Assembly: GCF_000092925.1 (NCBI RefSeq)
Contig: NC_014217.1
Coordinates: forward strand, 3,720,001 to 3,784,000
Reading direction: 5' to 3'
Length of the DNA stretch: 64,000 nt
DNA from: Ancylobacter novellus DSM 506
Lineage (GTDB): Bacteria > Pseudomonadota > Alphaproteobacteria > Rhizobiales > Xanthobacteraceae
Part shown: positions 37,000 to 46,545 of the stretch, one piece after another
How the letters are laid out: each line of letters opens with the position of its first letter
Numbering within the stretch: the stretch's first letter is position 1
Made by a program: the position numbers and the translations under genes
Notes under the pieces: model-generated
What the model was told of the DNA's origin: nothing
What the model saw: only the letters and a program-made list of their open reading frames with translations
The model's database searches: none

Positions 37000-38663
37000 C
37001 CCGCATCGACAACAGCCGCACCATCCGCGCCCCACGCGGCCCGGAGCTCTCGGCGAAAAGCTGGCTCACCGAGGCGCCGCTGCGCATGCTGATGAACAAT
37101 CTCGACCCCGACGTCGCCGAGAAGCCGGGCGAGCTGGTGGTCTATGGCGGCATCGGCCGCGCCGCGCGCGACTGGGAGAGCTTCGACCGCATCGTTAGCG
37201 CGTTGCGCAAGCTCGGCGAGGACGAGACGCTGCTGGTGCAGTCCGGCAAGCCGGTCGGCGTGTTCCGCACCCACAAGGACGCGCCGCGCGTGCTGATCGC
37301 CAATTCCAACCTCGTGCCGCGCTGGGCGACCTGGGAGCACTTCAACGAGCTCGACCGCAAGGGGCTCGCCATGTACGGCCAGATGACCGCGGGATCGTGG
37401 ATCTATATCGGCGCGCAAGGCATCGTGCAGGGCACGTACGAAACATTTGTCGAGATGGGCCGCCAGCATTTCGGCGGCTCGCTGAAGGGCAAGTGGATCC
37501 TCACCGGCGGCCTTGGCGGCATGGGCGGGGCGCAGCCGCTCGCCGCCACCATGGCCGGGGCGAGCTGCCTCGCGGTCGAATGCCGGCCCTCCTCCATCGA
37601 GTTCCGCCTGCGCACCGGCTATCTCGACACCTCGACCACCAGCGTCGACGAGGCGCTCTTGATGATCGAGCGCTCCTGCGAAGAGGGTAAGCCGCTCTCG
37701 GTCGGCCTGCTCGGCAATGCCGCGCAGGTGCTGCCCGAGCTGGTGAAGCGCGGCGTGCGGCCGGACATGGTGACGGACCAGACCTCGGCGCATGACCCGA
37801 TCAACGGCTACCTGCCGCTCGGCTGGACGCTGGCCGAATGGGAGGACCGCCGTGCGGTCGACCCGAAGAGTGTCGCCAAGGCGGCGAAGGCGTCGATGGC
37901 CGTGCATGTGAAGGCGATGCTCGACTTCTTCCATGCCGGCATCCCGACCGTCGACTATGGAAACAACATCCGCCAGATGGCGCTGGAAGAAGGCGTCGAG
38001 AACGCCTTCGACTTCCCCGGCTTCGTGCCGGCCTATATCCGCCCGCTGTTCTGCCGCGGCATCGGCCCGTTCCGCTGGGCGGCGCTGTCCGGCGACCCCG
38101 AGGACATCGCCAAGACCGACGCCAAGGTGAAGGAGCTGATCCCCGACAATCCGCACCTGCACAACTGGCTCGACATGGCCCGCGAGCGCATCCACTTCCA
38201 GGGCCTGCCGGCGCGCATCTGCTGGGTCGGCCTCGGCGACCGCCATCGGCTCGGCCTCGCCTTCAACGAGATGGTGCGCACGGGTGAGCTCAAGGCACCC
38301 ATCGTCATCGGCCGCGACCATCTGGATTCCGGCTCCGTCGCCTCGCCCAACCGCGAGACCGAGGCGATGCGCGACGGCTCGGACGCGGTGTCCGACTGGC
38401 CGCTGCTCAACGCGCTGCTCAACACCGCCTCGGGCGCAACGTGGGTGTCGCTGCACCATGGCGGCGGCGTCGGCATGGGCTTCTCCCAGCATGCCGGCAT
38501 GGTGATCTGCTGCGACGGTACGCCGGAAGCGGATGCCCGCATCGCCCGCGTGCTGTGGAACGACCCGGCGACCGGCGTGATGCGCCATGCCGATGCCGGC
38601 TACGAGATCGCCATAGAATGCGCCAGGGAGCACCAGCTCAACCTGCCGGGGATTCTCGGCTGA
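36996..38663 (+). CDS. hutU: Urocanate hydratase
   Basis: This 555-residue NAD-dependent enzyme converts urocanate to imidazolonepropionate, step two. The glycine-rich [13 protein letters not shown] segment (about residue 170) binds NAD, and [18 protein letters not shown] carries the family cysteine. Length equals known HutU proteins. ATG 36996 overlaps the hutG stop. Its TGA stop shares a base with the hutD ATG. Confidence 0.97.
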   Translation: MTRIDNSRTIRAPRGPELSAKSWLTEAPLRMLMNNLDPDVAEKPGELVVYGGIGRAARDWESFDRIVSALRKLGEDETLLVQSGKPVGVFRTHKDAPRVLIANSNLVPRWATWEHFNELDRKGLAMYGQMTAGSWIYIGAQGIVQGTYETFVEMGRQHFGGSLKGKWILTGGLGGMGGAQPLAATMAGASCLAVECRPSSIEFRLRTGYLDTSTTSVDEALLMIERSCEEGKPLSVGLLGNAAQVLPELVKRGVRPDMVTDQTSAHDPINGYLPLGWTLAEWEDRRAVDPKSVAKAAKASMAVHVKAMLDFFHAGIPTVDYGNNIRQMALEEGVENAFDFPGFVPAYIRPLFCRGIGPFRWAALSGDPEDIAKTDAKVKELIPDNPHLHNWLDMARERIHFQGLPARICWVGLGDRHRLGLAFNEMVRTGELKAPIVIGRDHLDSGSVASPNRETEAMRDGSDAVSDWPLLNALLNTASGATWVSLHHGGGVGMGFSQHAGMVICCDGTPEADARIARVLWNDPATGVMRHADAGYEIAIECAREHQLNLPGILG

Positions 38664-39223
38664 TGCGGGTTCTCCGCACGGCCGACCACAAGGTCATGCC
38701 GTGGAAGAATGGCGGCGGCTCGACCACCGAAGTGGCGGTCTTCCCCGAAGGCGCGGGGCTGGAGGCGTTCGGCTGGCGCCTGAGCATGGCGGGCGTGACG
38801 GCGGACGGGCCGTTCTCGGCTTTCTCCGATATCGACCGCACGCTCGCGGTGCTGGAGGGCGAGGGGATTGCGCTTGACGTCGAGGGGCGCGGGACGCTCC
38901 GCGTGACGCGCGATGGTGAACCGGCGTCCTTCCCCGGCGGCGCGCCGACCTTCGGCCGGCTGCTCGGCGGGCCGATCCTCGACCTCAACGCGATGAGCCG
39001 GCGCGGTCGTTTCACCCACCGGCTGGCCCGCTACGTAGTGGACGGGAAGGCAGCGCTGGAGGCGACGGGCGACACGAACCTGCTGCTCGCCCGCGTGGAT
39101 GGGCTGACCGCTGCCGATGTGCGGCTGGGGGTGGACGACGCCCTGCTTTTCGACGCGCCGGCGCGGCTCAATATCGTCGGGAAAGGCGAGGTTTTCCTCG
39201 TCGAGCTGTGGGCCGAAGGCTGA
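38663..39223 (+). CDS. hutD: HutD family protein
   Basis: This 186-residue cupin-like protein of the HutD/Ves family is recognised by the opening segment MPWKNGGGSTTEVAVFPEGA and the later WRLSMAGVTADGPFS. HutD accompanies hut genes widely; studies in Pseudomonas suggest it governs the ceiling of hut expression, perhaps by binding a pathway metabolite. It is translationally coupled to hutU and ends the hut catabolic operon 60 bases before the flavin monooxygenase gene. Confidence 0.92.
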   Translation: MRVLRTADHKVMPWKNGGGSTTEVAVFPEGAGLEAFGWRLSMAGVTADGPFSAFSDIDRTLAVLEGEGIALDVEGRGTLRVTRDGEPASFPGGAPTFGRLLGGPILDLNAMSRRGRFTHRLARYVVDGKAALEATGDTNLLLARVDGLTAADVRLGVDDALLFDAPARLNIVGKGEVFLVELWAEG

Positions 39224-39237
39224 GCGGCTCGACAATT

Positions 39238-39249
39238 AGGTCTATACAT
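39238..39249 (+). promoter_or_regulatory. HutC box 2 (flavin monooxygenase promoter)
   Basis: AGGTCTATACAT matches the HutC half-site pair and lies 34 bases before the ATG at 39283, separating the monooxygenase from hutD and placing it under its own HutC-controlled promoter. Confidence 0.72.
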
Positions 39250-39282
39250 AAGATGCTCGTTGAGCGAACAGGAGAGGCCGCC

Positions 39283-40656
39283 ATGCGCCGTGCGGACAAG
39301 CTGAAGCTCGGAACCTTCGTCTACACTTTCGGCTACAACCCGGCCGGCTGGCTGCACCCGGCGAGCGACGTCAATGGCGCCAACGATTTCCGCCATCTGC
39401 TGAAAGTCGCGCAGATTTCGGAAGCCGCGAAGTTCGACTTCATGTTCATGGCGGATTCCCCCGCCGCCGCCATCGGCGACCCCGAGGCGCTGTGCCGCCT
39501 GCCGACCAAGATGAACCGCTTCGAGCCGCTCTCCCTGCTCTCCGCGCTCGCGGTCTCGACCGCGAATCTCGGCCTGGTGGCGACCGCCTCCACCTCCTAT
39601 TACGAGCCGTTCAACCTCGCCCGCATCTTCGCCTCCATCGACCATCTGTCGGGCGGGCGGGCCTGCTGGAACGTCGTCACGTCCGACCATGACGAGACCG
39701 GCTACAACTTCAACCGCGAGGGGCTGGACCCGCACGCGCTGCGCTACGAGCGCGGCAAGGAGTTCGTCGACGTCGTCTTCGGGCTCTGGGATTCGTTCGA
39801 AGCCGATGCGCTGAAGCTCGACCGCGAGAGCGGGGTCTATTACGACAAGGACAAGCTCCACACGCTCCATCACAAGGGCAAGCACTTCCAGGTGCGCGGC
39901 CCGCTCAACATCGCCGCCTCGCCGCAGGGCCGGCCGGTGATCGCGCAGGCCGGCGGCTCGGAGGCCGGCATCGAATTGGCGGCGGAGACGGCGGAGGTGG
40001 TGTTCTCGCTCGCCTCCAACCTCAAGCGCAGCCAGGATTTCTACGCCACGCTGAAGGAGCGAATGGGCAAGTTCGGCCGCGCTCCGGACGAATTGAAGGT
40101 CATGCCCGGCGTGGTGCTCAATGTCGGCCGCACCGAGGCCGAGGCACGCGAGAAAGTCGCCTTCCTCGCCGACAAGCTGCACCCCGATGTCGGCCGGCAG
40201 ATGCTCGCCGAGTTCCTCGAAGCCGACCTCTCCGGCGTGCCGCTCGACGAGCCCTTCCCGAAGGACCGGCTGCCGGCCGCGCCGAAGGGCTCGAAGGCGC
40301 TGTTCGACGAACTGACCGACTTCGTCATGAAGGGCCACACGGTCGGCGAATTGATCCGCCTGTTCAGCGAGAAGCACACCGGCAACGGCATCACCGGCAC
40401 GCCGGCAATGGTCGCCGACTTCATGGAAGAGTGGTTCGAGGGCTTTGCGGCCGACGGCTTCATCCTGATGTTCCCGACCCTGCCCTCGGCGCTGGAGGAT
40501 TTCGTCGAGCTGGTGGTGCCGGAACTGCGCCGGCGCGGGCTGTTCCGCGAGGAATATGAGGGCACGACGCTGCGCGCCAATCTCGGCCTGCCGACGCCGG
40601 AGAACCGCTATGCCCGCGCGCGCCGGCAGAAGGGCGCGCTGGCGGACGCCTCCTGA
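39283..40656 (+). CDS. LLM-class flavin-dependent monooxygenase (NtaA/SnaA/DszA type)
   Basis: This 457-residue protein is a luciferase-like, reduced-FMN-dependent monooxygenase. GTFVYTFGYNPAGWLHP near residue 9, LVATASTSYYEPFNLARIFA and the family's GRACWNVVTS segment are clear. Such enzymes need a separate flavin reductase, which is not seen here. ATG 39283 follows GGAGAGG. It has its own HutC-type box, so it should respond to urocanate or histidine. It could oxidise an imidazole or another N- or S-containing compound that arrives with histidine; the substrate is unknown. Confidence 0.9.
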   Translation: MRRADKLKLGTFVYTFGYNPAGWLHPASDVNGANDFRHLLKVAQISEAAKFDFMFMADSPAAAIGDPEALCRLPTKMNRFEPLSLLSALAVSTANLGLVATASTSYYEPFNLARIFASIDHLSGGRACWNVVTSDHDETGYNFNREGLDPHALRYERGKEFVDVVFGLWDSFEADALKLDRESGVYYDKDKLHTLHHKGKHFQVRGPLNIAASPQGRPVIAQAGGSEAGIELAAETAEVVFSLASNLKRSQDFYATLKERMGKFGRAPDELKVMPGVVLNVGRTEAEAREKVAFLADKLHPDVGRQMLAEFLEADLSGVPLDEPFPKDRLPAAPKGSKALFDELTDFVMKGHTVGELIRLFSEKHTGNGITGTPAMVADFMEEWFEGFAADGFILMFPTLPSALEDFVELVVPELRRRGLFREEYEGTTLRANLGLPTPENRYARARRQKGALADAS

Positions 40657-40746
40657 CCGCCGGCTGGCGGGAAATTTGCTTCGGATCGCTTCCTATCGTC
40701 GTCCCCGGCGGGCTAGCGTGAATACGCGCCCCGCGAGAGTGCCTTG

Positions 40747-41406
40747 ATGTTCAACACCGCGATCATCGTCAAATCCCTGCCGATGCTGCTGGAGGCGTCG
40801 GTCTGGACCGTGGTCTATTCCCTGACCTCGGTGGCGATCGGCTTCTGCATCGGCACGCTGATGTGCGCGGCCGGCCTGTCGCAATCGAAGCCGATGCGCG
40901 CCATTGCCGCCTTCTATGTCAGCTTCTTCCGCGGCGTGCCCCTCCTGGTGCAGCTGCTCATCTCCTATTACTGCCTGCCGCTGATCGGGGTGAACGTGCC
41001 CTCCTCGGTGGCGGCGGTCGGCACGCTCGCCTTGTGCACCGGCGCCTATATCGCCGAGATATTGCGCGGCGGCTTCCTCGGCATCCCTGCCGGCCTGATC
41101 GAGGCCGCGCGCATGGTCGGCCTCAACCGGGTGCAGATCCTCACCCGCATCGAGGTGCCGATGGCGGTGCGCTTCACCCTCCCCTCGCTGGTCAACGAGA
41201 CCACGATGATGGTGAAGGCCTCCTCGCTGATCTCGGTGGTCGGCGTGCTGGAGCTGACCCGCCTCGCCCAGAACATCGCCACCTCGACCTTCCAGCCGCT
41301 GGAGATCTACCTGACCGCGGGCGCGATCTATTTCCTCATCAACGGCGCCATCACGCTGGCCGGCGACTTCGCCGAGAGCCGCTTCCGGGTGGAGAAGGCG
41401 CGATGA
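40747..41406 (+). CDS. Polar amino-acid ABC transporter, permease 1 (hut-linked)
   Basis: This 219-residue HisQ/HisM-type membrane protein has about five helices and an EAA loop at AARMVGLNRVQILTRIEVPM. The coding start is ATG 40747, directly after an in-frame TTG. It begins the permease-permease-ATPase-binding protein set that lies between hut genes and hutC. No HutC box is visible in the 90 bases upstream, so it may be read from the monooxygenase promoter. Confidence 0.9.
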   Translation: MFNTAIIVKSLPMLLEASVWTVVYSLTSVAIGFCIGTLMCAAGLSQSKPMRAIAAFYVSFFRGVPLLVQLLISYYCLPLIGVNVPSSVAAVGTLALCTGAYIAEILRGGFLGIPAGLIEAARMVGLNRVQILTRIEVPMAVRFTLPSLVNETTMMVKASSLISVVGVLELTRLAQNIATSTFQPLEIYLTAGAIYFLINGAITLAGDFAESRFRVEKAR

Positions 41407-41442
41407 GCCTTGCTCGTTTCGATATCCCGCTCTTCTTCGACG

Positions 41443-41541
41443 ATCCTTCGAGGCCGGGCTTTGCCCGGCACCTCAGGATGACGTCGTTCGTAAAGTGCGC
41501 CGTCATCCTGAGGTGCGAGCGCAGCGAGCCTCGAAGGATGG
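41443..41541. repeat. Extragenic palindromic repeat pair, family 1, inside the transporter operon
   Basis: Unit one (41443-41481) runs ATCCTTCGAGG ... CCTCAGGATGA; unit two (41503-41541) is its inverse, TCATCCTGAGG ... CCTCGAAGGATG. They fill the 157-base gap between the two permease genes and could form a very large stem. Confidence 0.82.
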
Positions 41542-41563
41542 TCATTGGCTGGAGCGTCGCCCC

Positions 41564-42235
41564 ATGACCTTCAACCCCGCCATCCTCACCGACAATTGGC
41601 GCGAGATCCTCGACGGGATGCTGCTGACCATCCTCATCTGGGTGGCCGGCACCGTACTTGGCCTCGTCATCGGCCTCGTCGTCGCCATCGTCCAGCTTTT
41701 CACCAATCGCTGGGTCGCCGCGCCGCTGACCTTCTACGTCGCGCTGATGCGCGGCACGCCGTTCCTGATCCAGCTCTTCGTCATCTATTATGGCGGGCCA
41801 TTCTTCGGCCTCGACCTGACGCCGCTGGTGGCGGGCATGGCGGGTCTCGCGCTCTATGGCGGCGCCTATTTCTCCGAGATTTTTCGCGCCGGCTTCCTCT
41901 CTGTCCCTGTCGGCCAGATCGAGGCGGCGCGGATAATGGGCATCTCCCGGCTTTCCATCGTGCGCCATGTGCAACTGCCGCAGATGCTGGTGATCATCCT
42001 CCCCGCGCTCGCCAACATGACGGTGTTGCTGTCGAAGGAGACGGCGGTGCTCTCCGTCATCACGGTGAACGAGCTGACCTCGGTGATACAGTCGATCGGC
42101 TCCACCACCTTCGCCTTCGCCGAGACGCTCCTGTTCCTCGCGCTCGTCTACTGGGCGTTCCTCGAAATCGTCACCGCCGCGGCGCGGCGGCTGGAGAAGC
42201 GGGTCGGCCGCTTCATGCTGCGCACCCAGGGCTGA
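41564..42235 (+). CDS. Polar amino-acid ABC transporter, permease 2 (hut-linked)
   Basis: This 223-residue HisM-type permease has the EAA loop [23 protein letters not shown] 41564 follows GGAG; an earlier in-frame start would place repeat DNA inside the protein and is rejected. It is separated from permease 1 by the repeat pair yet lies ten bases before the ATPase gene. The two permeases probably form a heterodimer like HisQM. Confidence 0.9.
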   Translation: MTFNPAILTDNWREILDGMLLTILIWVAGTVLGLVIGLVVAIVQLFTNRWVAAPLTFYVALMRGTPFLIQLFVIYYGGPFFGLDLTPLVAGMAGLALYGGAYFSEIFRAGFLSVPVGQIEAARIMGISRLSIVRHVQLPQMLVIILPALANMTVLLSKETAVLSVITVNELTSVIQSIGSTTFAFAETLLFLALVYWAFLEIVTAAARRLEKRVGRFMLRTQG

Positions 42236-42245
42236 AAGGGCGGAC

Positions 42246-43076
42246 ATGAACGTGAAAACAAGCCTGGATGCCCGCCCGATCATCGATGTGCGCGGCGTGT
42301 GGAAGCGCTTCGGCCCGGCCGAGGTGCTGCGCGGCATCGACCTCGCCATCCGCAAGTCCGAGGTGACCTGCATCATCGGCCCGTCCGGCTCGGGCAAGTC
42401 GACGCTGCTGCGCTGCATCGCCTTCCTAGAGGAGTACAGCGAGGGCGAGATCTATATCGAGGGCGAGCTGCTCGGCTTCGCGCTGGAAGGCGGCCGGCGC
42501 CGGCGCGTCTCCGACGCCGAGGTGGCGCGGGTGCGGCGGAACATCGGCTTCGTGTTCCAGCAGTTCAATTTGTGGCCGCACATGACGGCCCTGGAGAACG
42601 TCGCCATGCCGCTGAAGCTCGCGCGCGGCATCCCCCGCGAGGACGCGACGAAGCGCGCCCGCGCCATGCTGGACAAGGTCGGGCTCACCAATCGCGCCGA
42701 GGCCTATCCGAGCCAGCTTTCCGGCGGCCAGCAGCAGCGCGTCGGCATCGCCCGTGCGCTCGCCATGGAGCCGCACATCATGCTGTTCGACGAGCCGACC
42801 TCGGCGCTCGACCCCGAGCTGGTCGGCGAGGTGCTGCAGGTGATGCGCGACCTCGCAGCCGAGGGCATGACAATGGCGGTGGTGACGCATGAGATGGGCT
42901 TCGCCGCGCAGGTGGCGGACACGGTGGTGTTCATCGACCACGGCGTGATCGGCGCCTCCGGCTCGCCCGAGCAGGTGTTCCGCCGCGATGAGAACCCGCG
43001 CCTGCGCCAGTTCCTGCAGAACTACTTCGAGCGTAACGTCTTCTGGCAGACCGCGGACGAGGTGCCGGCGCCGTGA
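42246..43076 (+). CDS. Polar amino-acid ABC transporter, ATP-binding subunit (hut-linked)
   Basis: This 276-residue ATPase of the HisP/GlnQ type has Walker [10 protein letters not shown], a Q-loop with [11 protein letters not shown], the signature LSGGQQQR and Walker [15 protein letters not shown]. It carries about 20 extra N-terminal residues ([15 protein letters not shown]) and an insertion after the first strand pair ([17 protein letters not shown]) relative to compact HisP. It is followed by a HutC box and the binding-protein gene. Confidence 0.92.
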   Translation: MNVKTSLDARPIIDVRGVWKRFGPAEVLRGIDLAIRKSEVTCIIGPSGSGKSTLLRCIAFLEEYSEGEIYIEGELLGFALEGGRRRRVSDAEVARVRRNIGFVFQQFNLWPHMTALENVAMPLKLARGIPREDATKRARAMLDKVGLTNRAEAYPSQLSGGQQQRVGIARALAMEPHIMLFDEPTSALDPELVGEVLQVMRDLAAEGMTMAVVTHEMGFAAQVADTVVFIDHGVIGASGSPEQVFRRDENPRLRQFLQNYFERNVFWQTADEVPAP

Positions 43077-43112
43077 GGCGGCCGCGCGCGCTGTTGCGGC
43101 GCGAAAACGCTT

Positions 43113-43124
43113 ATGTCTATACTT
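43113..43124 (+). promoter_or_regulatory. HutC box 3 (binding-protein promoter)
   Basis: ATGTCTATACTT lies 67 bases before the ATG of the binding-protein gene at 43191, in the gap after the ATPase gene. It would give the abundant binding protein its own HutC-controlled promoter. Confidence 0.72.
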
Positions 43125-43190
43125 AACCGCATAAGGCAAGCCGGGGACCGAGCGCGTCACCCCAAGCTTCCAAGGGAACAGGAGAGACAG

Positions 43191-44045
43191 ATGATGCAGC
43201 TTACCCGGCGGTCCGCCGTGACCCGCCTTGCCGGCCTTGCCGCGCTTGGCGTCGCGGCCACCATGAGCTTCAGCGGCCTCGCCAAGGCCGAGGACGTGCT
43301 CGCCAAGGCCAAGGCCAAGGGCGAGCTCACGGTCGGCACCGAGCTTCAGTTCGCGCCCTTCGACTTCGTCGAGGACGGCAAGCAGGCCGGCATGAACAAG
43401 GAGATCTTCGCCGAGATCGGCAAGGAGCTCGGCGTCAAGATCACCTTCCTCGACCTGCCCTGGCCGAGCGTGCTGCCGGGCCTCGAGGCCGGCAAGTTCG
43501 ACATGGTGGCCGGCCCCGCCACCATCACCAAGGCGCGCATGGAGCGCTACCGCTTCTCCTCGCCGATCGCCAATGCGACGGTCGCGATCCTGAAGAAGAA
43601 GGGCGACACCTCGATCACCAAGCCCGAGGACATCGCCGGCAAGAAGGTCGGCAGCGCCAAGGCGACCGCCCAGCTCGCGCAGCTGCAGGAATTCGCCAAG
43701 ACGCTGAACCCGCCGCCCTCGGCGATCCAGGAGTATGTCGACTTCAGCCAGTCCTATGCCGATCTCGGCGCCGGGCGCATCGTGGCGGTGGCCAACTCGC
43801 TGCCGAACATCGCCTTCCTCGCCAAGACCAAGCCCGACGTGTTCGAGGTGGTGCAGCCGCCTTTCGGCAAGCCGGTCTATTTCGGCTATATCGGCACCAA
43901 GGCCGAGGACGCCAAGTCGCTGATGGACGCGGTCGATGCGATCATCATCAAGATGAAGCATGACGGTCGCCTCGCGGCGCTGCAGAAGAAGTGGTTCGGC
44001 ACCGAGATGGAGACGCCGGACCAGGTGACCGAAGCGAGCTTCTGA
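43191..44045 (+). CDS. Polar amino-acid ABC transporter, substrate-binding protein (hut-linked)
   Basis: This 284-residue SBP family 3 protein starts at ATG 43191 behind AGGAGA, with a signal peptide (TRRSAVTRLAGLAALGVAAT) cleaved near KAEDVLAKA. GTELQFAPFDFVEDGKQ and DMVAGPATITKARMERYRFS are the usual ligand-pocket segments. A HutC box directly upstream ties it to histidine metabolism, so histidine, urocanate or a related imidazole is the likely cargo. Confidence 0.9.
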   Translation: MMQLTRRSAVTRLAGLAALGVAATMSFSGLAKAEDVLAKAKAKGELTVGTELQFAPFDFVEDGKQAGMNKEIFAEIGKELGVKITFLDLPWPSVLPGLEAGKFDMVAGPATITKARMERYRFSSPIANATVAILKKKGDTSITKPEDIAGKKVGSAKATAQLAQLQEFAKTLNPPPSAIQEYVDFSQSYADLGAGRIVAVANSLPNIAFLAKTKPDVFEVVQPPFGKPVYFGYIGTKAEDAKSLMDAVDAIIIKMKHDGRLAALQKKWFGTEMETPDQVTEASF

Positions 44046-44071
44046 GCGCGCTTTCCGGCCTTTCCCGTCAT

Positions 44072-44164
44072 CGTCATCCCGGAACGGCCGCAAGGCCGTA
44101 TCCGGGATCGTCACCAGAATGGCGAGCGATCCCGGCTCGCCGCTTCGCGGCGTCCGGGATGACG
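44072..44164. repeat. Extragenic palindromic repeat pair, family 2
   Basis: Units at 44073-44113 (ATCCCGGAACGGCCGCAAGG ...) and 44125-44163 share ATCCCGG/CCGGGAT ends. They lie between the convergent binding-protein and hutC genes. Confidence 0.78.
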
Positions 44165-44175
44165 CCGTTTTCCAG

Positions 44176-44913
44176 CTACCCCTGCGGCGAAAACCGCGCG
44201 ACGAGGTCGTAGGCGTCGCCGCGGAAGAGCTGGCGCACATAGGTGACGGTCTCGCCGCCGCGCCAGGTGCGGCGCTCCAGGCTCAGGCAGGCCGCGCCGC
44301 GCGGCACATGCAGCGCCTCGGCGGCGCGGGCATTGGCGCTGACGGCACGGATGCGGTGCTCGGCCTCGGTCCACGGCACATGGTGCAACAGCCAGGAGCC
44401 GGGCGGCGTCACCGCGAAATCGGCCTCCGCCGCCTCGGGCACGCTGGCGAGGCTGATGAGCCGCTCCTCCAGCCCGAGCGGGCGGCCATTGGCCGAATGC
44501 AGGCAGGACAGCTCCAGCACTTCCCGCGTCTCGCTCTGCGCCGAGAAGTCGACCGGGTCCTTCTCGTTCGCCAGCCGGCGGCGGCGCCCGAGCAGCACAT
44601 AGGAATAGGCCTCGCCGCGCGCGGCCACCTCGACCGGGATGTCCGGGATGTGCAGCATGGCCGAGTGCAGCCGCGGCTGCGCCACGAAGGAGCCGGCGCG
44701 CCGGCGGCGCTCCACCAGCCCGGCCGCGACCAGCCCGGCGATCGCCTTGTTGACCGTCATGCGGGCGCAGCCATACTGCGCCATCAGCTCGTGCTCGAAG
44801 GGGATGCGGTGGCCCGGCGGCCATTCGCCCGAGAGGATCCGCGCCTCGATATCGGCGCGGATGCGCTGGTGCAGGCTCGCGGCCGGCTCGACGATCTGGG
44901 ACTGGACTGTCAC
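44176..44913 (-). CDS. hutC: Histidine utilization repressor, GntR family
   Basis: This 245-residue GntR/HutC protein has a winged helix at about residues 15-80 (SGEWPPGHRIPFEHELMAQY, then CARMTVNKAIAGLVAAGLVE) and a UTRA effector domain to the C-terminus. HutC proteins repress hut genes and are released by urocanate. GTG 44913 follows GGAGGG. A HutC-type box 69 bases upstream indicates self-control. It lies at the far end of the regulon it should govern. Confidence 0.93.
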   Translation of the reverse strand: MTVQSQIVEPAASLHQRIRADIEARILSGEWPPGHRIPFEHELMAQYGCARMTVNKAIAGLVAAGLVERRRRAGSFVAQPRLHSAMLHIPDIPVEVAARGEAYSYVLLGRRRRLANEKDPVDFSAQSETREVLELSCLHSANGRPLGLEERLISLASVPEAAEADFAVTPPGSWLLHHVPWTEAEHRIRAVSANARAAEALHVPRGAACLSLERRTWRGGETVTYVRQLFRGDAYDLVARFSPQG

Positions 44914-44981
44914 GCCGGCGTGCCCTCCTGCCCGCCCGCGACAGCGCCGGCGGCTCGCGTAGTCTAGCGAAGCCGCCGGAT

Positions 44982-44993
44982 ATGTATAGACAT
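44982..44993 (-). promoter_or_regulatory. HutC box 4 (hutC promoter)
   Basis: ATGTATAGACAT, identical to box 1, lies between hutC and the end of the tctA gene at 45003. Confidence 0.8.
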
Positions 44994-45002
44994 TAGCGCG
45001 AC

Positions 45003-46511
45003 TTAGATCTTCGCCGCCCGCAGCCGGCCGGAGAGCAGCGGCCCGACATAAGGCAGCACCACCGCGACGACGCTCGCCACCAGCAGAGTGGCGGAGATCG
45101 GGTGCTGGTAGAACACCGCGACGTCGCCGCCCGAGGCGATGAGCGCGCGGCGCACGCCGAGCTCCAGCAGCGGGCCGAGCACCACGCCCATGATCAGCGG
45201 CACGGCGGGGTATTTCAGCTTCTCCATGACGTAGCCGAGCACGCCGAAGCCGGCCATCACCGCAATCGCCGAGAGGTCGAGGTCGATGCCGTAAATGCCG
45301 TAGATGACGATGCCGATGACGCCGGCGAAGAGCAGGCCGCGCTGCACGAAGATCGCCGCCGCCAGGATCGGCGTGAGCAGGATGGTCATGAACACCAGCA
45401 CGAGGTTGCCGATGTAGAAGGTGCCGAACAGGTTCCACACGAAATCGCCCTGCTCCTCGAACAGCCGCGGGCCCGGCTGCAGCCCGACCATCAGGAGGCC
45501 GGCGAGCAGCACGGCGGTGGTGGCCGAGCCCGGCACGCCGAGGGTGAACAGCGTCACCATGGCGCCGTAGGAGGCGCTGTTATTGGCCGCCTCCGGCGCG
45601 GCGACGCCGTCGAGCGCGCCCTTGCCGAATTTCTCGGGCTCCTTGGACATCTTCTTCGCCGCGCCATAGGCCATCATGGTGGCGGCGGTGGCGCCGGCGC
45701 CCGGCAGCACGCCGACGAGGAAGCCGATCAGCGAGCCGATGCCGAGCGAGCCGCGGGTGGCGATCAGGTCGCGCCATTTCGGCATCATCGAGCGGTAGGA
45801 ATAGGAGGCGGCGCCGATCGCGTCGGGGGTCTGCTCCTCCAGCGCCATGAACATCTGTCCGAGGCCGAACATGCCGACCGCGATGAGCGAGAAGTCGAGG
45901 CCGTCGAGCAGGAACATGGAGCCGAAGGTGAAGCGCGGCCCGCCCATGATCTGGTCGAGCCCGATCATGCCGATCCACAGGCCGAGTGCGAGCGAGAGGA
46001 AGCTCTTCAGATGGTCCTCGGTGCCGAGCACGGTGACCAGCGACAGCGAGAGCACCATCAGCGCTGTCATCTCGGTCGGGCCGAACATCAGCGCGTAGCT
46101 GGAGACGAGCTGAGCCATCAGCGTCAGGCCGAGCAGGCCGATGAGGCCGCCGATGAAGGAGGCGTAGGTGGCAAGGCCGAGCGCGCGGCCCGCCTGTCCC
46201 TGCTTGGCCAGCGGATAGCCGTCGAGCACGGTCATCACCGAGGGCGCGTCGCCGGGTATGCCGAGCAGGATCGACGTCACCGCGCCGCCGAACATCGCCC
46301 CGTAATAGACGCCGGCCAGCATGGCGAGCGCCACCGTCGGCTCGAAGCCGACCGCGACGGGCAGCATGATGGCGACGCCCGCCGTCGGGCCGAGGCCCGG
46401 CAGGGCGCCGATCAGGAGGCCGACGAAGGCGCCGAGCGTGATGGCCAGCAGCATGGCCGGGTCGGTCGCGGCATTGGCGATGCCATGGCCGAGAAGTGCG
46501 AGCGTTTCCAT
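45003..46511 (-). CDS. Tripartite tricarboxylate transporter, TctA family large permease
   Basis: This 502-residue membrane protein has about twelve helices and the TctA signatures GALPGLGPTAGVAIMLP (about residue 38) and GFLVGVLPGAGATAATMMAY (about residue 261), plus GIPGDAPSVMTVLDGY. It is the channel-forming unit of a sodium- or proton-driven uptake system with high-affinity periplasmic binding. It is the last gene of tctC-tctB-tctA. Confidence 0.95.
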   Translation of the reverse strand: METLALLGHGIANAATDPAMLLAITLGAFVGLLIGALPGLGPTAGVAIMLPVAVGFEPTVALAMLAGVYYGAMFGGAVTSILLGIPGDAPSVMTVLDGYPLAKQGQAGRALGLATYASFIGGLIGLLGLTLMAQLVSSYALMFGPTEMTALMVLSLSLVTVLGTEDHLKSFLSLALGLWIGMIGLDQIMGGPRFTFGSMFLLDGLDFSLIAVGMFGLGQMFMALEEQTPDAIGAASYSYRSMMPKWRDLIATRGSLGIGSLIGFLVGVLPGAGATAATMMAYGAAKKMSKEPEKFGKGALDGVAAPEAANNSASYGAMVTLFTLGVPGSATTAVLLAGLLMVGLQPGPRLFEEQGDFVWNLFGTFYIGNLVLVFMTILLTPILAAAIFVQRGLLFAGVIGIVIYGIYGIDLDLSAIAVMAGFGVLGYVMEKLKYPAVPLIMGVVLGPLLELGVRRALIASGGDVAVFYQHPISATLLVASVVAVVLPYVGPLLSGRLRAAKI

Positions 46512-46545
46512 GGAACAGTCTCCGGACGAAGGCGGCGCGCCGCCT

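Noticed and set aside
36852..38633. Long minus-strand frame opposite urocanate hydratase
   Set aside because: Antisense shadow of hutU, which is complete and unmistakable.
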